From Phycisphaeraceae bacterium (GTDB lineage: Bacteria; Planctomycetota; Phycisphaerae; Phycisphaerales; UBA1924): a stretch of DNA of 64,000 nt. The translations under genes were made by a program, and so were the position numbers. Position 1 is the first letter of the stretch. Each line of letters starts with the position of its first letter. Below are positions 52,363 to 61,259 of the stretch, one piece after another. Location of the stretch: NCBI GenBank assembly GCA_020639155.1, contig JACKHF010000001.1, positions 248,001 through 312,000 of the forward strand, given 5' to 3'. Below the pieces are notes generated by a model that did no database searches, was not told where the DNA came from, and worked only from the letters and a program-made list of their open reading frames with translations.

Positions 52363-53007
52363 TTATCTGGCTACGCCCACCAGTTTCCTGGCGCTGGCAA
52401 AGAGTTCTGCAACCTTCTGCCAGTTCACAATACCCCACCATGCACTGACATAATCAGGCCTGCGGTTCTGATAGTGCAGGTAATATGCGTGCTCCCAGAC
52501 ATCAAGCCCGAGGATTGGTGTGTGACCATCTGAGTATGGTGAATCCTGGTTTGGTGTAGATGTGACCATCAACGCGCCGTTGCCATCAACGCACAACCAC
52601 GCCCAGCCCGAGCCAAAGCGTGTTGCTGCAGCCTTTGAAAACTGCTCCTTGAATGCATCAAATGATCCGAACGACTCATTGATCGCCGTAGCAAGTTCAC
52701 CGGTGGGCGCTCCGCCGCCACCGTTTCCAGGTGCAGCCATGATCGTCCAAAACAGTGAGTGGTTCACGTGCCCGCCGACGTTATTGCGAACAGCTGCACG
52801 GATGTTTTCCGGCACATTGCCGAGATCTTCGAGAATCTCGACAGGGTTCTTACCAACAAGGTTCGTGCCCTCCATCGCCTTGTTCGCATTCGTCACATAT
52901 CCGTTGTGGTGCTTGCCATGATGAATCTCCATCGTTTTGGCATCGATCACGGGCTCGAGTGCGTTGTGCGGATACGGAAGATCGGGGAGCTTGAGTGCGT
53001 CTGTCAT
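52363..53007 (-). CDS. sod: superoxide dismutase (Fe/Mn family)
   Basis: Dismutates superoxide to peroxide and oxygen. The 214 residues contain the metal ligands His28 (TMEIHHGKHHNGYV), the second His in VNHSLFW, and Asp/His in DVWEHAYYLHYQNRR. GHVNHSLFWTIMAAPGNGG and the absence of the iron-type motifs favour manganese, but iron or cambialistic use cannot be excluded. The conserved Tyr and Trp of the active site (FGSGWAWLC) are present. A short palindrome lies upstream. It heads a run with three small membrane-protein genes. Confidence 0.95.
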   Translation of the reverse strand: MTDALKLPDLPYPHNALEPVIDAKTMEIHHGKHHNGYVTNANKAMEGTNLVGKNPVEILEDLGNVPENIRAAVRNNVGGHVNHSLFWTIMAAPGNGGGGAPTGELATAINESFGSFDAFKEQFSKAAATRFGSGWAWLCVDGNGALMVTSTPNQDSPYSDGHTPILGLDVWEHAYYLHYQNRRPDYVSAWWGIVNWQKVAELFASARKLVGVAR

Positions 53008-53670
53008 GGCGTTCTCCTACTGGGAAGTCCTGAAATACTCAGAACTTGAGATGCGTGAAAAAAGTTGGTGTGACCGAGGAGTTTCCCGGCTTGCAACGAG
53101 TTGCAATAGAGGCTATGCTGGCGGCCCACATGAAGGCAGCATAGGACGGGCCGAAAATCACAGAGGCCGACCGCATTGCCGCGTGGAACGACATCGCGAC
53201 TGGACGAGAGAGTGTGTGAGCAATCAAGCTCGCATAACCACGCCGCGACCCGGAAACACATCTGAATAACAAACATTTTTCGAACAAACTGCCCTGCGGT
53301 GGTGGGAGCCTCAGGGGTAATGGTTCGGGAATGCTGTGTCTGTCAACAGACGAAGAGGCGGCAAAATACCTGAATTCTTCGCGAATTCCAAATGCCGCGG
53401 AACTTTTGACACACATTCCCGTACCACAAGGGAGGATTCGCGCATCTCAACATGGTGGATAGTCTGGCAACTGAGTCCGGAAAATTCCTGATTTCGGATC
53501 GATCTTCAAGGGCTGGACCAAATCCACACCAAAGGGATACTCGAATCCTGTATGGTGTAGAAACGCAACACACGTCGAAGGCGGGTGCGACCGGGAATCG
53601 CATTCACAGTTCGGCTAGGCAATCGGGCTCACACCCAGGTTGCAGGATGATTGAGGAAAGCTGAATCACA
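53008..53670. other. 663-base gene-free region between sod and the sigma gene
   Basis: This divergent region shows no convincing gene on either strand. It holds the TTGCAAC-GA-GTTGCAA palindrome (53091-53106). The rest, including several short frames, has no domain or binding site that I recognise. Promoters for sod and for the sigma gene are expected here. Confidence 0.4.
53091..53106. promoter_or_regulatory. perfect 16-base palindrome upstream of sod
   Basis: TTGCAAC, GA, GTTGCAA, two perfect 7-base arms, 84 bases upstream of the superoxide dismutase ATG. Its position fits an operator. No known box is matched. Confidence 0.5.
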
Positions 53671-54765
53671 ATGACCAGCACACAAAACACAGTAATGAAG
53701 AAACTCAGCCCGCTTGAGCAGATCCGTCGCCGACATCAGGTCGCGGTCGTGGAAGCTCCCGAATCAGGCAAGGAAAAACGCGCAAGTCGACCAAGGCGCG
53801 CATTCAGCCCCGAGGAAAACCGCCTGCTGTCACAGATTATGGCAAAGCCGCAGGACTTTATCGATTCCGAGGCGTTCCGTGAAAACGGTGCAGAATCGTT
53901 CATTTACGCACAGGGCGATGACATCCAAATGCCGGATACAACGTGGTATCACCCCGTCATGGATGATCTGTCGTCGACACGAACACGAACCGTCAAGTCA
54001 TCGCAGCAAGTGATTCTGACTGGCGCACAGGAAAAAGTGCTCTTTCACAAGTTCAACTACGCGAGATTCCGGATCCGTGAAGTGCAGATCAAGATCGAGG
54101 AGAGCGCCAGCCGCAAGCCCACACGCACCCAGGCCGAGGAAATGCTCCGTTGGTACCACGTCGCCGAGCGCGTGCGTGAGCAGATTGCAGAGACGAACCT
54201 CGCGCTTGTTCTTGCCATGGCCAAGCGCACGCGCATGAGCGAGGTCGACTTTGCAGATCTTGTCTCGGAAGGCAACATGGCGCTGCTCCGCGCGGTTGAC
54301 AAGTTCGACGCGGGCCGTGGGTATAAGTTCTCGACATACGCGTGTCGAGCGATCCTCAAGGCCTTCTCGCGTCAGGGCATGAAGCTGTCCAAATATCGCC
54401 AGCGGTTCCCAACCGACTTCGATCCAAAGCTCGAGAAGTCGAACTATCTCGAAGTGAAGCGCGCAGACTTTGAGCGCGACACTGCTGACGAGGTCAAGCG
54501 CATCGTTCTTGAAAACCGTGCCGATCTGACCAGTGTCGAACGCACCGTCATTGAGCATCGTTTCGGTCTTGAGACACAGGAAAACGAGAAGCCGATGACG
54601 CTCGAGCAGGTCGGCCAGATTATCGGTGTCACAAAGGAACGCGTTCGTCAGATTCAGAACAAGGCGATGGAAAAGATCCGCGCTGAGCTGGAAGCAAACT
54701 TCCTCGGCACGAAGGAGGTCGATGATCAGCCACAGGATCTCGCCGGTGTTGCCCAGATGAACTAA
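53671..54765 (+). CDS. atypical sigma-70 factor (regions 2 and 4)
   Basis: A 364-residue sigma factor. An N-terminal extension of about 110 residues (basic, then an acidic segment around RLLSQIMAKPQDFIDSEAFRE) is unlike region 1.1. Region 2 is seen in ETNLALVLAMAKRTRM, DFADLVSEGNMALLRAVDKFD and YKFSTYACRAILKAFSRQ. A short linker replaces region 3. Region 4 is close to the primary type: LTSVERTVIEHRFGL, MTLEQVGQIIGVTKERVRQIQNKAM. The gene is followed by a strong terminator and the flagellar cluster. It could be an alternative sigma for envelope or motility genes. A GAGGAAAG site precedes the ATG. Confidence 0.85.
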   Translation: MTSTQNTVMKKLSPLEQIRRRHQVAVVEAPESGKEKRASRPRRAFSPEENRLLSQIMAKPQDFIDSEAFRENGAESFIYAQGDDIQMPDTTWYHPVMDDLSSTRTRTVKSSQQVILTGAQEKVLFHKFNYARFRIREVQIKIEESASRKPTRTQAEEMLRWYHVAERVREQIAETNLALVLAMAKRTRMSEVDFADLVSEGNMALLRAVDKFDAGRGYKFSTYACRAILKAFSRQGMKLSKYRQRFPTDFDPKLEKSNYLEVKRADFERDTADEVKRIVLENRADLTSVERTVIEHRFGLETQENEKPMTLEQVGQIIGVTKERVRQIQNKAMEKIRAELEANFLGTKEVDDQPQDLAGVAQMN

Positions 54766-54810
54766 GACGCCGAAGAACTGAGTCCTTCATAGGTTATTTC
54801 AAAACAACCC

Positions 54811-54845
54811 AAACACCCCGCCGACTCGCTCGCCGGGGTGTTTTT
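54811..54845 (+). terminator. rho-independent terminator after the sigma gene
   Basis: AAACACCCCG...CGGGGTGTTTTT: an imperfect stem of about 12 pairs with a C mismatch, followed by five T. It separates the sigma gene from the flagellar genes. Confidence 0.93.
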
Positions 54846-54862
54846 ACATTGTCACATTGTCT

Positions 54863-54877
54863 TGGCACGCGGATTGT
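54863..54877 (+). promoter_or_regulatory. possible sigma-54 promoter of the flagellar cluster
   Basis: TGGCACG at 54863-54869, four bases, then TTGT at 54874-54877, so the -24 element and the spacing are correct and the -12 GC reads GT. It lies 27 bases before the ATG of the first gene of the flgF operon. Confidence 0.35.
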
Positions 54878-54903
54878 GTTTCTCATTGCGAGGAACACCG
54901 CGC

Positions 54904-55137
54904 ATGCACGAGCATACTGGCACATCCAGATCAGCACATACACGCGTCACATCCCCGGTGGAAACGGGAATTTCGGCGTATGAACTGCTCAAGGAGGGCA
55001 GGCTTGGACATGTGCTGATCGAGCGGGCACGGATGCTTGCGAAGGCATCTGGCACGCAGGAACTGCCCGGCAGCGTGCGCATTGTGACGCAGCAGTTGCG
55101 CACCAGCGCAGCAAAGGACACGGAGGTCCGCAGATGA
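54904..55137 (+). CDS. small protein of unknown function ahead of flgF
   Basis: A 77-residue protein, MHEHTGTSRSAHTRV at the start and a predicted helix ELLKEGRLGHVLIERARMLAKA in the middle. It has no signal peptide or membrane helix. It is translated first in the flagellar operon and overlaps flgF by 4 bases (ATGA), so a flagellar role such as a chaperone or regulator is plausible. No family was recognised. Confidence 0.6.
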   Translation: MHEHTGTSRSAHTRVTSPVETGISAYELLKEGRLGHVLIERARMLAKASGTQELPGSVRIVTQQLRTSAAKDTEVRR

Positions 55138-55898
55138 ACTATGGCTTGCAGATATCAGCATCGGGCGCGCTCACCAGCATGTACCAGCAGGACGTACTGG
55201 CGAACAACCTCGCCAATATCGAGACACCCGGGTTTGCACGTGTGCTCCCAATGACGCGCCAGCGTGCCGCGGCGCGCGTTGAGGACGGGCTTGGGTTGGT
55301 TCCCTCAAACGAACTTCTTGAATCGCTTGGTGCTGGCGTCACCATGGCGCACAATGAGATGGCGTTCGGCACCGGCGGTATGGAGGTCACAAATCGCCCT
55401 CTCGACACCGCGATCCGTGGAAACGGATTCTTCACCATTGATGCGGGCAATGAAACGCCATCGCTGTCGCGCGACGGTCGATTCCTGAATGCAAACGGCA
55501 CGCTTGTCCATGCGACCAGCGGGTATCCGGTACTTGATGGATCCGGAAGCACCATTCGCCTCCCAATCAACGCGCATGTTCGTATCGGCGAAGCGGGGAT
55601 CGTAATGGCTGACGATCAGCCGATTGCGCAGCTCGGCCTTGTCGACATCGCTGATCCGTCACAACTCGTTCCAGAAGGCAAGGGGTTGTACGGCGCGAGC
55701 GCTGCTGTGATGGAAACAGCGCAGCCCGCGTCTGGCACCATTGTTTCAGGATCCGTCGAGCGTTCCGCTGTCGACGAGATCCAGGCGATGATGGCCGTCA
55801 CGAGTGCTGCACGGTCCATGAGCACACACATGAACATGATCAGAAACCATGATCGTCTGCTTGATCGCGCAATCAACCAGCTTGGACGAGTCTCGTAA
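55134..55898 (+). CDS. flgF: flagellar basal-body rod protein FlgF
   Basis: A proximal rod subunit of the flagellar axial structure, 254 residues. It has the N-terminal rod motif (LANNLANIETPGF) and the central domain segment GMEVTNRPLDTAIRGNGFF. The C-terminal helix (VDEIQAMMAVTSAARSMSTHMN) is of the rod-protein type. It is assigned FlgF rather than FlgG because the next gene is clearly FlgG. Part of the operon 54904-58557. Confidence 0.85.
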   Translation: MNYGLQISASGALTSMYQQDVLANNLANIETPGFARVLPMTRQRAAARVEDGLGLVPSNELLESLGAGVTMAHNEMAFGTGGMEVTNRPLDTAIRGNGFFTIDAGNETPSLSRDGRFLNANGTLVHATSGYPVLDGSGSTIRLPINAHVRIGEAGIVMADDQPIAQLGLVDIADPSQLVPEGKGLYGASAAVMETAQPASGTIVSGSVERSAVDEIQAMMAVTSAARSMSTHMNMIRNHDRLLDRAINQLGRVS

Positions 55899-55962
55899 GA
55901 CTGACTGAAACAGAAACGGCACGAACCGCAACGACACACACGACCAAAGGAAGTTGTACCCA

Positions 55963-56769
55963 ATGGCCAATCTCGCACTCGAAGCAGCAGCATCCGGACT
56001 CTCGTCGCTCAACACGCGCCTTGATGTCATCGCGAACAATCTCGCGAATGTCAACACCATCGGTTTCAAGCAGAGCAGAGCAAACTTCGAGGATCTCCTC
56101 TACGTTGAGCGTTCACGTCCGGGCACACAGAACGCGTCTGGTGATGAGAAACCGACCGGACTCTATGTTGGTCTCGGCGTGCGCGTCTCGGGCACGCAAG
56201 TGAACTTCGCGCAGGGCACCGCGATCGAGGGCTCACCGACCGACATGATGATCGACGGCAACGGGTTCTTCATGGTCGAGGTGGAGCCAGGCAAAGGCGG
56301 TGACGGCGTCGCATACACACGTGCTGGCAACTTCCTTCGCAACCCAGACGGCGAACTCGTGCTCGCAAACTCGCAGGGTCGTCGCCTCATCCCCAACATC
56401 ACCATTCCAGTCAACGCCAAGGACATCTCCATCTCAAGCAACGGCATCGTGTCGTACATCGAGGATGGCGCAACTGCACCAACGGAGGTCGGGCCGATCG
56501 AGATCGCTGTGTTTGCAAACCCTGAGGGTCTCAAGCAGGCGGGCGAGAACCTGTTCATTGAAACCGCGGGGTCAGGCGCTGCAACGGTCGGTCAGCCCGG
56601 CACGGAGAGCTTTGGATCAATCATCGGCGGCAGGTACGAGGCATCGAATGTCGATCCCACGCGCGAGCTCATCGAGATGATCCGCACACAGCGCGCATTC
56701 GAGATGAACTCGCAGTCCATCAGAGCAGCCGACCAGGCACTCCAGACAGTCGCACAACTGAGATCGTAG
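55963..56769 (+). CDS. flgG: flagellar basal-body rod protein FlgG
   Basis: The distal rod subunit, 268 residues. N-terminus: VIANNLANVNTIGFKQSRANFEDLLY, where GFK...LY is the FlgG-type start. The central domain has GTAIEGSPTDMMIDGNGFF. The C-terminus has ELIEMIRTQRAFEMNSQSIRAADQALQTVAQL, the highly conserved end of FlgG. The ATG at 55963 has AAAGGAAG upstream. It is 64 bases after flgF. Confidence 0.93.
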   Translation: MANLALEAAASGLSSLNTRLDVIANNLANVNTIGFKQSRANFEDLLYVERSRPGTQNASGDEKPTGLYVGLGVRVSGTQVNFAQGTAIEGSPTDMMIDGNGFFMVEVEPGKGGDGVAYTRAGNFLRNPDGELVLANSQGRRLIPNITIPVNAKDISISSNGIVSYIEDGATAPTEVGPIEIAVFANPEGLKQAGENLFIETAGSGAATVGQPGTESFGSIIGGRYEASNVDPTRELIEMIRTQRAFEMNSQSIRAADQALQTVAQLRS

Positions 56770-56814
56770 TGAATCATGGTCAATACACGGAGACAAGGAC
56801 GCACTGAGCCCGCT

Positions 56815-57864
56815 ATGACACACGCACGCACACACTTCCGCATCATTGCACGCACGATCGTTCTCGTGTGCATGGTCTGCGTGAGTGCATCGCATGTGAC
56901 AGCGCAGTCGATCACGTCGATCCAGCTTCGCACGAGTGTGCGTGCAACCGAAGGAACACTCACAATTGGCCACGTTGCGAGAGTCTCTGGCATCATGGCG
57001 GACACAATCGAAGCAATCGAGCTGAATAATGGCAGATCAAAGATCGAACTCAAGGACATCCGCGACGCAATCCAAGCTGAACTTTCCGATGTGAACTGGG
57101 GTTCGGTCATTCTCAGCGGGAGTATCTGCACCATCGTCCGAATCTCCGAAGAACAACCGCATCAGAGAGCTGCTGCGTCGCACGCATCACGAGAAGATCA
57201 CACGATCTGGAAAATCGCCACGGATGTTGATCGCAATCAGTTGCTCGGACGGATCGCTTTGGAGATCTGCGTAATGGCGGATCTGCCTCCCGATCGTGTT
57301 CGCATCGGATTCGATAGTGACGATGCTGGTGTTCTTGAGACAGTTACAGCCGGCCGGATTGTCCAAATTCAGTGCTCCTCGCTATCTGATAAAACACAGA
57401 TGCGCGTGCGCATCAACGCGGACGAGCGAACTGTGCTTGACCAGGAGATCCGCGTATCGGTGGAACTGAAAGGTGCTGTAGCACGCACGAACAAGGCATT
57501 GCGTCCTCGTCATGCGCTCTCTCTCGAGGATTTCTCGGTGCGCGAGGAGTGGTACCGCCCGAGCCTGACCATCGCGTCTCAGGACCAGGTTATCAATACC
57601 GAGCTTCGCACGGGACTCGGCGCTGGTGCGATCATTCGCACAGCAGATATCACGCCATCACGCGTGATCGAGCGAGGAGACATCGTCATCGTCCGTTGCA
57701 TCGCTGGGACGGTGGTTGTGGAGCTTCGCGCAAAGGCGCTCGCGGACGCACGTGCGAATGAGCATCTGGAACTCGAAACACTCGAACCCGATCGAACCCA
57801 GCGCAGACGCATCCACGCAGTTGCTCAGGGCAGAGGCAAGGCAGTGATTGTAACAAGCCGGTGA
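56815..57864 (+). CDS. flgA: flagellar P-ring assembly protein FlgA
   Basis: A periplasmic chaperone for P-ring assembly, 349 residues. A signal peptide (IIARTIVLVCMVCVSASHVTA) is followed by a long first half and the SAF domain: VARTNKALRPRHALSLEDFSVRE, TGLGAGAIIRTADI and RGDIVIVRCIAGTVVVELRAKAL. It is longer than the usual 220-250, mainly because of the N-terminal part. The start at 56815 is chosen for the signal sequence, and an in-frame ATG at 56776 is an alternative. It lies between flgG and flgH. Confidence 0.85.
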   Translation: MTHARTHFRIIARTIVLVCMVCVSASHVTAQSITSIQLRTSVRATEGTLTIGHVARVSGIMADTIEAIELNNGRSKIELKDIRDAIQAELSDVNWGSVILSGSICTIVRISEEQPHQRAAASHASREDHTIWKIATDVDRNQLLGRIALEICVMADLPPDRVRIGFDSDDAGVLETVTAGRIVQIQCSSLSDKTQMRVRINADERTVLDQEIRVSVELKGAVARTNKALRPRHALSLEDFSVREEWYRPSLTIASQDQVINTELRTGLGAGAIIRTADITPSRVIERGDIVIVRCIAGTVVVELRAKALADARANEHLELETLEPDRTQRRRIHAVAQGRGKAVIVTSR

Positions 57865-57885
57865 GTACTCACTGGAGGAGTTTGC

Positions 57886-58557
57886 ATGAAGAAGTTATTC
57901 GCCATACTGACAGTATTCGCAGGAACAACATGCGCATCAGCGCAGAGCCTGTTCGAACGCACCAACACAACCCAACACTTTGGCTCGGGTGTCTCCGGCG
58001 ACTTGTTTGTCATGGGACTGCACTCGGTGCGCAAGGACGAGGCACGTATCTATGGCATGCACGATCTCGTGCAGATCATCATCAACGAGTCGAGCAAGTC
58101 TGACTCGTCACAGTCACTCACAACCAACAAGGACTACTCGTCCGACGCAACCATCAACGCCTTCATCGATCTTGCGAAGCTGGCAGAACTCCAGCTGCGC
58201 GAGGGCAATATCGATGGCGTCGATCTGCTCGACGTTCAGGGCGGGCACGCGTTTAAGGGCGATGGCAAGACATCGCGATCGGACCGGATTGTGGATCGCG
58301 TCACCGCGACGGTGATCGACGTGAAACCGAACGGCACGCTGCTGCTGGAAGCTCGCGTGGTTCGTGGTGTAGGCGACGAGGTCAAGACATTGGTGCTGTC
58401 GGGCCTGTGCAGACGCGAGGATATCACCGCACAGGGCACGATCCTCTCGAACCAGATGGCCAACCTCACGCTGTTCATCACGCACGAAGGCGAACTCGCC
58501 AAATCGGGTGAGAAAGGCATCATCCCACGAGCACTGGAGTCATTGTTCGCTTTCTGA
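57886..58557 (+). CDS. flgH: flagellar L-ring protein FlgH
   Basis: The L-ring subunit, 223 residues. The signal peptide MKKLFAILTVFAGTTCASA is not followed by a canonical lipobox, although FlgH is usually a lipoprotein. Family regions are ARIYGMHDLVQIIINESSKSDSS, GGHAFKGDGKTSRSDRIVDRVTATVIDVKPNGTLLLEARV and GLCRREDITAQGTILSNQMANLTL. GGAGGAG before the ATG is a strong binding site. The flgI gene, which usually follows, is not present here. Confidence 0.93.
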   Translation: MKKLFAILTVFAGTTCASAQSLFERTNTTQHFGSGVSGDLFVMGLHSVRKDEARIYGMHDLVQIIINESSKSDSSQSLTTNKDYSSDATINAFIDLAKLAELQLREGNIDGVDLLDVQGGHAFKGDGKTSRSDRIVDRVTATVIDVKPNGTLLLEARVVRGVGDEVKTLVLSGLCRREDITAQGTILSNQMANLTLFITHEGELAKSGEKGIIPRALESLFAF

Positions 58558-58568
58558 CAGCAGATAAC

Positions 58569-58593
58569 GACGTTTTGGTGGACTCAAAACGTC
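58569..58593 (+). other. hairpin downstream of flgH
   Basis: GACGTTTTG (58569-58577) and CAAAACGTC (58585-58593) form a 9-pair stem with a 7-base loop. No T-run follows, so it is not a typical terminator, but it could mark the end of the flagellar transcript or protect its 3' end. Confidence 0.5.
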
Positions 58594-58777
58594 TGATAAC
58601 ACGATGTCGCTTCATTATTTCCCCGATCTCGTCGATGCATATCGAGACGCTGCACGCGTCGAGGCTCGCTGAATCCACAGAGGGAGCGGCAAGCAGTACA
58701 CAGAAACTGGTCTGAAGACCACATCACTCAGATTCACCTGTTCCCAGACTGGAAACACACATTTGGAGATTGCACGG

Positions 58778-60175
58778 ATGCAGACAAGCAGAACATCATT
58801 CATCACAACATCCTTTGCCATGACAGCGATCGCTGGCTGCATCGTCGGACTCACCGGCTGCAAGAACAGCACCACTGATGCAAACAACGGCTCATATAGC
58901 AACGGCTCAAGGTCGTTCACGAACAGTGGCGGCGCATACGGCACAAATCCCGGCACATACTCCTCAAACCGTGCAGGCGCGTTTGATCCGTACGGCGCAT
59001 CAGTCACCGGAGACGGCACATGGAACTTCACCGGCGCAGCACCGTCCGCTGGTCCCATGTCGCTCTCACCCAAGACACCAGTCCAGATGCAGGCATCGAA
59101 TGTCTCCACAGATTTCTATGGTCAGGTGCTCGCTGAACAAGGCCCCGGATACGACGCAATAGATCCCGCTCGCGCCGGTGGTGGCAGCCTGTCGCAGCTC
59201 AGCTTTACACTTGAAGGTGCAGACTTTGACCCGTGCGTCTCACCAAATGGTGAGTTTGTTGTGTACTCGTCCACACAGCACTCGATGTCGTCCGACATCT
59301 ACATGAAGTCAACATCGAGCCGCACCGTGACACAGCTGACCGACGATGCTGCAAACGATGTCATGCCAGTGTTCTCACCCGATGGCAGCCGTGTTGCATT
59401 CGCATCAAACCGCTCTGGCAACTGGGACATCTTCGTGATCTCATCCACTGGTGGTCAGGCCGTTCAGGTGACAACTGAGTCATCACACGAACTGCACCCG
59501 ACATGGTCGCCTGACGGGAAGTACCTCGTCTTCTCCCGTCTTGGCGAGATCTCCGGCAAGTGGGAGATCTGGGTCACAGAGTACGGCAACTCCGGCGTTG
59601 CACACTTCCTGACATACGGTCTGTTCCCGGAATGGTCGCCTGTTTCTGGCTCCGGCGAGAACGGCACGGACCAAATTGTCTTCCAGCGCTCCAGCAAGCG
59701 CGGCGACCGCTCATTCAGCGTCTGGACCATCGACTTCAACACAAACGGTGTTGCAAGCAACGAGACAGAGATCGCTCAGAGCGCATACCACGCGTGCATC
59801 AACCCCACATGGAGCAAAGACGGCAACTGGATCTCCTTTGCAACAGTGCCAAATCCGAGCCAGTGGGCCCAGGAGAACGACACCCGTCCGCAGAATGCAA
59901 ACCTGTGGCTGGTCTCTGCGACCGGTGGTTCGCTCGTGCCTCTGACAAACACAGAGTCGGTCAATCTCATGCCGACCTTCGGTCCTGACAACACCGTGTT
60001 CTTTGTGTCCGATCGTGGTGGCGTTGACAACATCTGGCGCATGAACGCGTCAGGCGCAATCATCGCTGCTGGCGGCATCGCATCACCCAGCAACGGAACC
60101 ATCACATCCAACCCGTTCAACTCATCAAGCGAGAACTCCAGCTTCGCTGGTGTCGATACCGATTCCGGCAACTAA
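58778..60175 (+). CDS. TolB-like PD40 repeat lipoprotein
   Basis: A 465-residue predicted lipoprotein with LTGC and Cys28 as the lipid site. A low-complexity Ser/Gly/Asn-rich linker of about 90 residues precedes a beta-propeller of TolB/PD40 blades: DPCVSPNGEFVVYSS, MPVFSPDGSRVAFASNR, HPTWSPDGKYLVFSR, NPTWSKDGNWISFAT, MPTFGPDNTVFFVSDRGG. The blades resemble WD40-like Tol-Pal TolB, but no TolA or Pal gene is adjacent. TTGGAGA upstream of the ATG at 58778 supports this start. It is the next gene after the flagellar rings. Confidence 0.85.
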   Translation: MQTSRTSFITTSFAMTAIAGCIVGLTGCKNSTTDANNGSYSNGSRSFTNSGGAYGTNPGTYSSNRAGAFDPYGASVTGDGTWNFTGAAPSAGPMSLSPKTPVQMQASNVSTDFYGQVLAEQGPGYDAIDPARAGGGSLSQLSFTLEGADFDPCVSPNGEFVVYSSTQHSMSSDIYMKSTSSRTVTQLTDDAANDVMPVFSPDGSRVAFASNRSGNWDIFVISSTGGQAVQVTTESSHELHPTWSPDGKYLVFSRLGEISGKWEIWVTEYGNSGVAHFLTYGLFPEWSPVSGSGENGTDQIVFQRSSKRGDRSFSVWTIDFNTNGVASNETEIAQSAYHACINPTWSKDGNWISFATVPNPSQWAQENDTRPQNANLWLVSATGGSLVPLTNTESVNLMPTFGPDNTVFFVSDRGGVDNIWRMNASGAIIAAGGIASPSNGTITSNPFNSSSENSSFAGVDTDSGN

Positions 60176-60307
60176 TCAATGAAACTCGCGCAGTTGGCGG
60201 AGACCAGCTGCGACACAAACGCGGCTCACGGGTGGAGACATCCGTGAGCACGCTTCAACCCGATCGCAATCGAAGACACACTCTGTCGTTCTGCTCCCGG
60301 AGATTCG

Positions 60308-61117
60308 ATGACGCTCCAGCGCTTCCGCAACATGGCTTTACGGGCATGCCTGACTGGCACAGTTGCTCTCACAGGATGCATGGTTTTCGTCGGGTGTGCA
60401 AGTTCTGGCTCACGACTGACGTCGCCTGAAACGATCATGAACCCGTACGACCAGACGTTCGGCGGGCCTGTCTGGGCTGTTGTTCCGCTCAGGAATGAGT
60501 CAGGCACAACGCTGGCGGACTCGATGGTGCTGACAGACAAGCTCATCCAACAGGCAGACCAGATCGACGGGTTGACCGTAGTGCCGCTGAATCGCACGAT
60601 CGAGGCTATGCGCCGGCTTGAAATGAGCTACCCCCAGTCTCCAAAAGACCTGAAGGCACTTGCTGAAGAGATGCAGGTGGATGCGGTCCTGGTTGGATCA
60701 ATTACGTCGTATGAGCCGTACGACCCACCAAAATACGGCCTTGGGTTGGCTTTGTACGCATTACCGGGCGAAATGGCAACAAAGGGCGAACAAAGCATCA
60801 ATCCGCAGCGTCTTATCTATCAGCCGACGGATTATTCATACTTTGAACGAATCCAGGAGGCCGATTCGCCCGTATCTGTTATCGGGACTACCCTTGATGG
60901 GAGGAATCACCGGGTGCAGGCAGAACTGCAAAGCTACGCAGAAGGGCGCATGAGGCAACCTTCGGCACTCGGATGGGAAACCTATCTCGCGAGCATGGAT
61001 TTGTTTACAGAGTTCGGCTCGTGGTCAGCGCTGCGACAACTGATGGATCGGGAATGGGTCCGTCTCTCGGGCGTGAACACAAGAGGCCGATGGGTATATG
61101 GAGAACGAGGGGGTTGA
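60308..61117 (+). CDS. lipoprotein, LpoB/GNA1162-like, third copy
   Basis: A 269-residue predicted lipoprotein. Two lipobox candidates occur, ALTGC at Cys24 and FVGC at Cys30. The body has VWAVVPLRNESGTTLADSM, LTDKLIQQADQIDGLTVVPL, LKALAEEMQVDAVLVGSITSYEPYDPPKYGLGLALY, matching the strand-helix layout of copies A and B at 11-12.5 kb. Segment YDPPKYGLGLALY is also found in related outer-membrane-linked lipoproteins. A GC-rich hairpin lies at 60224-60249. Function is unknown. Confidence 0.75.
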   Translation: MTLQRFRNMALRACLTGTVALTGCMVFVGCASSGSRLTSPETIMNPYDQTFGGPVWAVVPLRNESGTTLADSMVLTDKLIQQADQIDGLTVVPLNRTIEAMRRLEMSYPQSPKDLKALAEEMQVDAVLVGSITSYEPYDPPKYGLGLALYALPGEMATKGEQSINPQRLIYQPTDYSYFERIQEADSPVSVIGTTLDGRNHRVQAELQSYAEGRMRQPSALGWETYLASMDLFTEFGSWSALRQLMDREWVRLSGVNTRGRWVYGERGG

Positions 61118-61259
61118 ACGCTGTTGGGGAGCAGTGAACAGCCAAGAACGGCGTGACTTGCGCATCACAGAAAAAGCACGCAACGGATTGCGGTCGAGTG
61201 CAGGATCGAGCCGAGAATGCGTGGGCCGGGAAGCACCCCGGTGGTGGAGGATGATTCAC

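Noticed and set aside
53008..53670. Short forward and reverse frames in the sod-sigma interval as genes
   Set aside because: They have no binding sites, domains or conserved-looking composition. The region is treated as regulatory.
58569..58593. Rho-independent terminator after flgH
   Set aside because: The stem is good but no T-run follows, so it is listed only as a hairpin.
60224..60249. GCTCACGG/CCGTGAGC hairpin before the third lipoprotein gene, as a terminator
   Set aside because: No T-run follows and the loop is 10 bases. It may be a leader structure but cannot be called a terminator.
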